This document shows positions 59,908 to 64,000 of a stretch of DNA of 64,000 nucleotides, piece after piece. Both the position numbers and the translations under genes were made by a program. Within the stretch, counting starts at the first letter, position 1. Each line of letters opens with the position of its first letter. Where the stretch lies: positions 92,743 to 156,742 of the forward strand of contig JBCDLH010000011.1 in assembly GCA_038745585.1 (NCBI GenBank), written 5' to 3'. The notes beneath the pieces are model-generated. The model was not told the DNA's origin and did no database searches. It saw nothing but the letters and a program-made list of their open reading frames with translations. Source of the stretch: HLUCCA09 sp038745585. GTDB taxonomy: Bacteria; Pseudomonadota; Alphaproteobacteria; Rhodobacterales; Rhodobacteraceae.

Positions 59908-62861
59908 CCGAACAGTCCCGCAACGACATCTTCAAAGCGTCGAGCTTCCTGCAGGGGCCGAACGCGGCCTATATCGAGCAGCTGTATGCGCGCTATGCGG
60001 ACGATCCGAATGCGGTCGATGCGGAATGGCAGGAGTTCTTCCGCCAGCTTGGGGACGAGGAACGGTCGGTGAAGGCGGAGGCCACCGGTCCCTCCTGGGC
60101 GCGACATGAAGACTTCGTGGCCGATGAGATCACCGCAGCGCTGACGGGCGAGTGGCCCGAGGCGGCCCGTGAGATGAAAGGCGCAGGCGAGAAGATCCGC
60201 GCCGTTGCACAGGCCCAGCACGTTGAGGTCACCGACGATCAGATCAAGCGCGCGGTACTCGACTCGATCCGCGCGATCATGCTGATCCGCGCCTACCGGA
60301 TCCGGGGCCATCTGGCGGCCGATCTCGATCCCCTCGGTATGAAAGACGCCGAGGAACGGCCCGAGCTCGACCCGGCGAGCTACGGCTTCTCCGAGGCCGA
60401 CATGGACCGGCCGATCTTCCTCGACAACGTGCTTGGCCTGCAGACCGGAACAATGCGCCAGATCGTCGACATCGTGCGCCGGACCTATTGCGGGACCTTC
60501 GCGCTCCAGTACATGCATATCTCCGACCCCGAGCAATCGGCTTGGCTCAAGGAGCGGATCGAGGGTTATGGCAAAGAGATTCAGTTCACGCGGGAGGGCC
60601 GCAAGGCAATCCTGAACAAGCTCGTCGAGGCCGAGGGATTCGAAAAGTACCTCCATGTCAAATATATGGGGACCAAGCGATTTGGGCTCGACGGGGGCGA
60701 GGCCCTGATCCCGGCGATGGAGCAGATCATCAAGCGCGGCGGGGCTCTGGGGGTTCAGGATATCGTCGTCGGAATGCCGCACCGCGGGCGTCTCTCGGTG
60801 CTGGCCAATGTGATGGCCAAGCCCTATCGCGCGATCTTCAACGAGTTTCAAGGCGGCAGCTTCAAGCCCGAGGATGTCGACGGGTCGGGCGACGTCAAGT
60901 ATCACCTCGGCGCTTCTTCGGACCGGGAGTTTGACGGCAATTCCGTCCACCTGTCCTTGACGGCCAACCCTTCACACCTCGAAGCTGTGAATCCAGTGGT
61001 GCTGGGCAAGGCGCGCGCCAAGCAGGATCAGCTCAACGATCCGCAGCGGACGGCTGTGCTGCCGATCCTGCTCCACGGCGATGCGGCCTTTGCGGGGCAG
61101 GGCGTGGTGGCGGAGTGCTTTGGGCTATCGGGCCTCAAAGGCCACCGCACCGGCGGCACAATCCACCTCGTTGTCAACAACCAGATCGGCTTTACCACGG
61201 CGCCGCATTTCTCGCGCTCCTCGCCCTATCCCACCGATATCGCGCTGATGGTCGAGGCCCCGATATTCCACGTGAATGGCGACGACCCCGAAGCGGTCGT
61301 GCATGCCGCGAAGGTTGCCACCGAGTTTCGCCAGAAATTCGGCAAGGACGTCGTCATCGACATCTTCTGCTACCGGCGGTTCGGCCACAACGAGGGCGAT
61401 GAGCCGATGTTCACCAATCCGCTGATGTATAAGCGGATCAAGAAGCACAAGACGACGCTGAGCCTCTACACCGAACGGCTGGTGCAGGACGGGCTGATCC
61501 CCGAGGGTGAGATCGAGGATATGAAGGCCGCGTTTCAGGCCCATCTCGCTGAAGAGTTCGAATCCGGTAAGGAGTACAAACCGAACAAAGCCGACTGGCT
61601 CGATGGGCGCTGGTCGCACCTTGACAGGCGGCCCGACGATTATCAGCGCGGTGAGACGGCGATCTCCCCGGAAACGCTCGAGCAAGTGGGCGCGGCGCTG
61701 ACACGGCTCCCCGAAAGCTATCCCGTGCACAAGACGGTGGCGCGGATCCTCGACGCAAAGGCCCAAATGTTCGAAACCGGCAAGGGCTTTGACTGGGCAA
61801 CGGGCGAGGCGTTGGCCTTCGGCTCTCTGCTCACCGAGGGCTACCCTGTGCGGCTGGCCGGGCAAGACTCGACGCGCGGCACGTTTAGCCAGCGCCACTC
61901 GGGCATCATCAACCAAGAGACGGAGGAGCGACACTACCCGCTCAACCACATCCGCGAGGGGCAGGCGCGCTATGAGGTCATCGACTCGATGCTCTCCGAA
62001 TACGCGGTTCTCGGCTTCGAATATGGCTATTCGCTGGCGGAACCGAATGCGCTGACGCTCTGGGAGGCGCAGTTTGGCGATTTTGCCAACGGCGCCCAGA
62101 TCATGTTCGATCAGTTCATCTCGTCGGGCGAGTCGAAATGGCTCCGCATGTCGGGCCTCGTCTGCCTTCTGCCCCATGGCTACGAAGGACAGGGGCCGGA
62201 ACACTCCTCCGCGCGGCTCGAACGTTTCCTGACGATGTGTGGTGGCGACAATTGGATCGTGGCCAATTGCACGACCCCTGCAAACTATTTCCACATCCTG
62301 CGCCGACAGCTGCACCGCACGTTCCGAAAACCGCTCATCATGATGACGCCGAAGTCGCTCCTTCGACATAAGCTCTGCGTTTCCCAGAGCAGCGACTTCA
62401 CGACCGGCTCGTCGTTTCACAGGGTGCTCTGGGACGACGCCGAAGCCGGGATCAGCGCAACCAAGCTTGTCCCCGACGAGAAGATCAAACGCGTCGTGAT
62501 GTGCTCAGGCAAGGTCTATTACGACCTGCTCGAGGAGCGCGACGCGCGCGGGATCGACGATGTCTACCTCCTACGATTCGAGCAGTTCTATCCGTTCCCG
62601 GCGATCTCAGCTGTCAAAGAGCTCGAACGGTTCAAGCAGGCGGAGATGGTCTGGTGCCAGGAGGAGCCCAAGAACCAGGGTGCCTGGTCCTTTATGGAGC
62701 CTAACATCGAATGGGTTCTGACGCGGATCGGTGCCCGCCACACCCGCACGACCTATGCCGGCCGTCCTGCGGCGGCCTCCCCCGCCACCGGTCTTGCGTC
62801 GCAGCATAAGGCCCAGCAAGCCGCCCTCGTCGACGAGGCGCTTAACGTCGAAGGAAGCTAA
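59904..62861 (+). CDS. sucA: 2-oxoglutarate dehydrogenase E1 component
   Basis: 985 residues; decarboxylates 2-oxoglutarate with thiamine diphosphate and passes the succinyl group to the lipoyl arm of SucB. N-terminal SSFLQGPNAAYIEQLYARYADDP is the E2-docking segment. The ThDP site is in GMPHRGRLSVLANVM and HGDAAFAGQGVV. The C-terminal half has HGYEGQGPEHSSARLERFL and VWCQEEPKNQGAW. The length and ends are standard. It overlaps the DUF805 stop by 4 bases and is followed at 3 bp by sucB. Confidence 0.97.
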   Translation: MTEQSRNDIFKASSFLQGPNAAYIEQLYARYADDPNAVDAEWQEFFRQLGDEERSVKAEATGPSWARHEDFVADEITAALTGEWPEAAREMKGAGEKIRAVAQAQHVEVTDDQIKRAVLDSIRAIMLIRAYRIRGHLAADLDPLGMKDAEERPELDPASYGFSEADMDRPIFLDNVLGLQTGTMRQIVDIVRRTYCGTFALQYMHISDPEQSAWLKERIEGYGKEIQFTREGRKAILNKLVEAEGFEKYLHVKYMGTKRFGLDGGEALIPAMEQIIKRGGALGVQDIVVGMPHRGRLSVLANVMAKPYRAIFNEFQGGSFKPEDVDGSGDVKYHLGASSDREFDGNSVHLSLTANPSHLEAVNPVVLGKARAKQDQLNDPQRTAVLPILLHGDAAFAGQGVVAECFGLSGLKGHRTGGTIHLVVNNQIGFTTAPHFSRSSPYPTDIALMVEAPIFHVNGDDPEAVVHAAKVATEFRQKFGKDVVIDIFCYRRFGHNEGDEPMFTNPLMYKRIKKHKTTLSLYTERLVQDGLIPEGEIEDMKAAFQAHLAEEFESGKEYKPNKADWLDGRWSHLDRRPDDYQRGETAISPETLEQVGAALTRLPESYPVHKTVARILDAKAQMFETGKGFDWATGEALAFGSLLTEGYPVRLAGQDSTRGTFSQRHSGIINQETEERHYPLNHIREGQARYEVIDSMLSEYAVLGFEYGYSLAEPNALTLWEAQFGDFANGAQIMFDQFISSGESKWLRMSGLVCLLPHGYEGQGPEHSSARLERFLTMCGGDNWIVANCTTPANYFHILRRQLHRTFRKPLIMMTPKSLLRHKLCVSQSSDFTTGSSFHRVLWDDAEAGISATKLVPDEKIKRVVMCSGKVYYDLLEERDARGIDDVYLLRFEQFYPFPAISAVKELERFKQAEMVWCQEEPKNQGAWSFMEPNIEWVLTRIGARHTRTTYAGRPAAASPATGLASQHKAQQAALVDEALNVEGS

Positions 62862-62864
62862 GCC

Positions 62865-64000
62865 ATGTCAACCGAAGTCCGCGTGCCCACCCTGGGCGAA
62901 AGCGTCACTGAAGCGACTGTTGCCACCTGGTTCAAAAAGCCAGGGGAAGCCGTTGCGGCCGACGAGATGCTTTGTGAGTTGGAGACGGATAAAGTCACGG
63001 TCGAAGTGCCGGCCCCAGCGGCAGGGACGTTGGGGGAGATTGTTGCGGGCGAGGGCGATACCGTTGGGGTTGACGCGCTCTTGGCGACGATCGTCGAAGC
63101 CGCAGGCAAGGCGGCCCAGGCCGAACGCGCCGCCGAAGCGCCGAAAGCGGCAGCACCCGCGCCGGGGGCCGCACCGGTCGACGTTATGGTTCCGACACTC
63201 GGCGAGAGCGTGACAGAAGCGACGGTGGCGACCTGGTTTAAGCAGGTGGGGGAGAGCGTCGCGCGCGACGAGATGCTCTGTGAGCTTGAGACCGATAAGG
63301 TCTCTGTTGAGGTGCCGGCCCCGGTGGCGGGTGTCCTCTCTGAGATCCTCGCCGGCGAGGGCACAACCGTCGACGCCACAGCAAAGCTTGCGCTCATCAC
63401 GCCCGGCGCCGGTGCGGCGGCCGCTGCGCCCGGCCCCGCTCCGGCTGCTGCCCAAGCGCCTGCTCCGGCCCCGGCGTCCGCTCCGGCTCCAGCCGCCGCT
63501 CCGGCGCATTTGGGCCGCACCGATGTCGAACACGCGCCGTCCGCCAAGAAACTCATGGCTGAAAAGGGCCTTACGCCCGATGAGGTCCAAGGCACGGGCC
63601 GCGACGGCCGCATCATGAAAGCCGATGTCATGGGCGCGAGCGCGGCCGTCCAAGCGCTCGCGACCCCGCCCGCCCAAGCGGCGTCCGCTCCGCCGCCCCG
63701 CGCGCCCGTCGCCGCCGAGGATGCCGCGCGCGAGGAGCGGGTGAAGATGACGCGCCTGCGCCAAACCATCGCCCGCCGCCTCAAAGACGCGCAAAACACC
63801 GCCGCCATGCTCACCACCTACAATGAGGTGGATATGGGCGCGATCATGGACCTGCGGAAGGAGTACAAGGACGCATTCGAGAAGCGCCACGGCGTCAAGC
63901 TCGGCTTCATGTCCTTTTTCGTGAAGGCCTGTGTCGCGGCCCTCAAGGAGGTGCCCGAGGTTAATGCCGAGATCGACGGCACAGACGTCGTCTACAAGAA
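62865..64000 (+). CDS. sucB: 2-oxoglutarate dehydrogenase E2 (dihydrolipoyl succinyltransferase), cut by the window end
   Basis: About 378 residues are visible, reading off the right edge. Two lipoyl domains are present: ETDKVTVEV (lipoyl K43) and ETDKVSVEV (K145), joined by an Ala/Pro linker, then a long Ala/Pro linker, the E1/E3-binding domain (PSAKKLMAEKGLTPDEVQGTGRDGRIMKADV, about 226-256, in parts) and the start of the acyltransferase (MTRLRQTIARRLKDAQN). The catalytic HXXXDG end is outside the window. The ATG lies 3 bases after the sucA stop; AAGGAAGC supports it. Confidence 0.95.
   Translation, partial: MSTEVRVPTLGESVTEATVATWFKKPGEAVAADEMLCELETDKVTVEVPAPAAGTLGEIVAGEGDTVGVDALLATIVEAAGKAAQAERAAEAPKAAAPAPGAAPVDVMVPTLGESVTEATVATWFKQVGESVARDEMLCELETDKVSVEVPAPVAGVLSEILAGEGTTVDATAKLALITPGAGAAAAAPGPAPAAAQAPAPAPASAPAPAAAPAHLGRTDVEHAPSAKKLMAEKGLTPDEVQGTGRDGRIMKADVMGASAAVQALATPPAQAASAPPPRAPVAAEDAAREERVKMTRLRQTIARRLKDAQNTAAMLTTYNEVDMGAIMDLRKEYKDAFEKRHGVKLGFMSFFVKACVAALKEVPEVNAEIDGTDVVYK

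Noticed and set aside
1..64000. tRNA/rRNA genes, CRISPR arrays, IS elements, prophage
   Set aside because: Read-through of the intergenic regions showed no cloverleaf with a CCA end, no regularly spaced repeat array, and no transposase or phage structural proteins.

Overview
This 64 kb window is high-GC, densely packed chromosomal DNA from an alphaproteobacterium, most likely a Rhodobacteraceae (Roseobacter/Paracoccus-type) member. The indications are a complete beta-hydroxyaspartate cycle cluster (bhcRABCD), a sucC-sucD-sucA-sucB operon carrying small accessory ORFs, an OdhB/SucB with two lipoyl domains, a tamA-tamB pair, many 4-base ATGA/GTGA/TTGA start-stop overlaps, and an interspersed intergenic motif (GATATTTGA...GCAAGAAGAAG) of a kind familiar from this family. 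I see no tRNA, rRNA, CRISPR array, insertion sequence or phage; the window reads as ordinary chromosome with a few accessory insertions.

Layout. 1-5.7 kb: the tail of an unseen gene, a Tat-exported nitroreductase-like protein with a MarR regulator behind a repeated operator, orphan trpA, a small membrane protein, a VOC protein, ychF and a D,D-carboxypeptidase. 5.8-11.4 kb: bhcR divergent from bhcABCD, which turns two glyoxylate into oxaloacetate, followed by an acyl-CoA synthetase (11.5-13.4 kb). 13.5-15.4 kb: a SRAP (YedK/HMCES) protein and a membrane protein that looks like an M48 peptidase without its zinc motif. 15.5-20.1 kb: a nucleoside-salvage operon cdd-deoA-deoB-add-upp on the minus strand.

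20.4-29.7 kb is one run of eight minus-strand genes, mostly coupled by 4-base overlaps: CDP-alcohol phosphatidyltransferase, sulfatase-fold membrane transferase, YbhN-like integral membrane protein, an ABC importer (binding protein, ATPase, fused double permease), a GT4 glycosyltransferase and a DadA-like oxidoreductase. The first three look like an uncharacterised envelope-lipid or glycan modification module. Next to it lie cytochrome b561 and a Tat-exported OpgD/OpgG-like periplasmic glucan protein (29.9-32.1 kb), so periplasmic-glucan decoration is a plausible, untested link.

32.1-39.9 kb: an RND pump (adaptor plus permease, no outer-membrane factor), a divergent half-size ABC exporter and an aldehyde dehydrogenase. 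40.1-46.3 kb: tamB and tamA. 46.4-50.4 kb: an orphan ParA, a cold-shock protein with its terminator, a MAPEG protein, an ArsR-SRPBCC fusion with a palindromic operator and apparently leaderless start, and an unrecognised helical protein with a central hydrophobic hairpin. 50.4-56.6 kb: valS, an Lrp/AsnC regulator divergent from a type III PLP decarboxylase, and a free-standing DUF2235 (Tle1-like) hydrolase.

56.6-64 kb: the succinyl-CoA synthetase / 2-oxoglutarate dehydrogenase operon. Two identical TGTGATCACA palindromes 21 bp apart precede it. It is interrupted by an AT-rich ORF between sucC and sucD and by a DUF805 membrane-protein gene overlapping sucA, and the window ends inside sucB. Metabolically, the bhc cycle feeds oxaloacetate into the TCA steps encoded at the far end.
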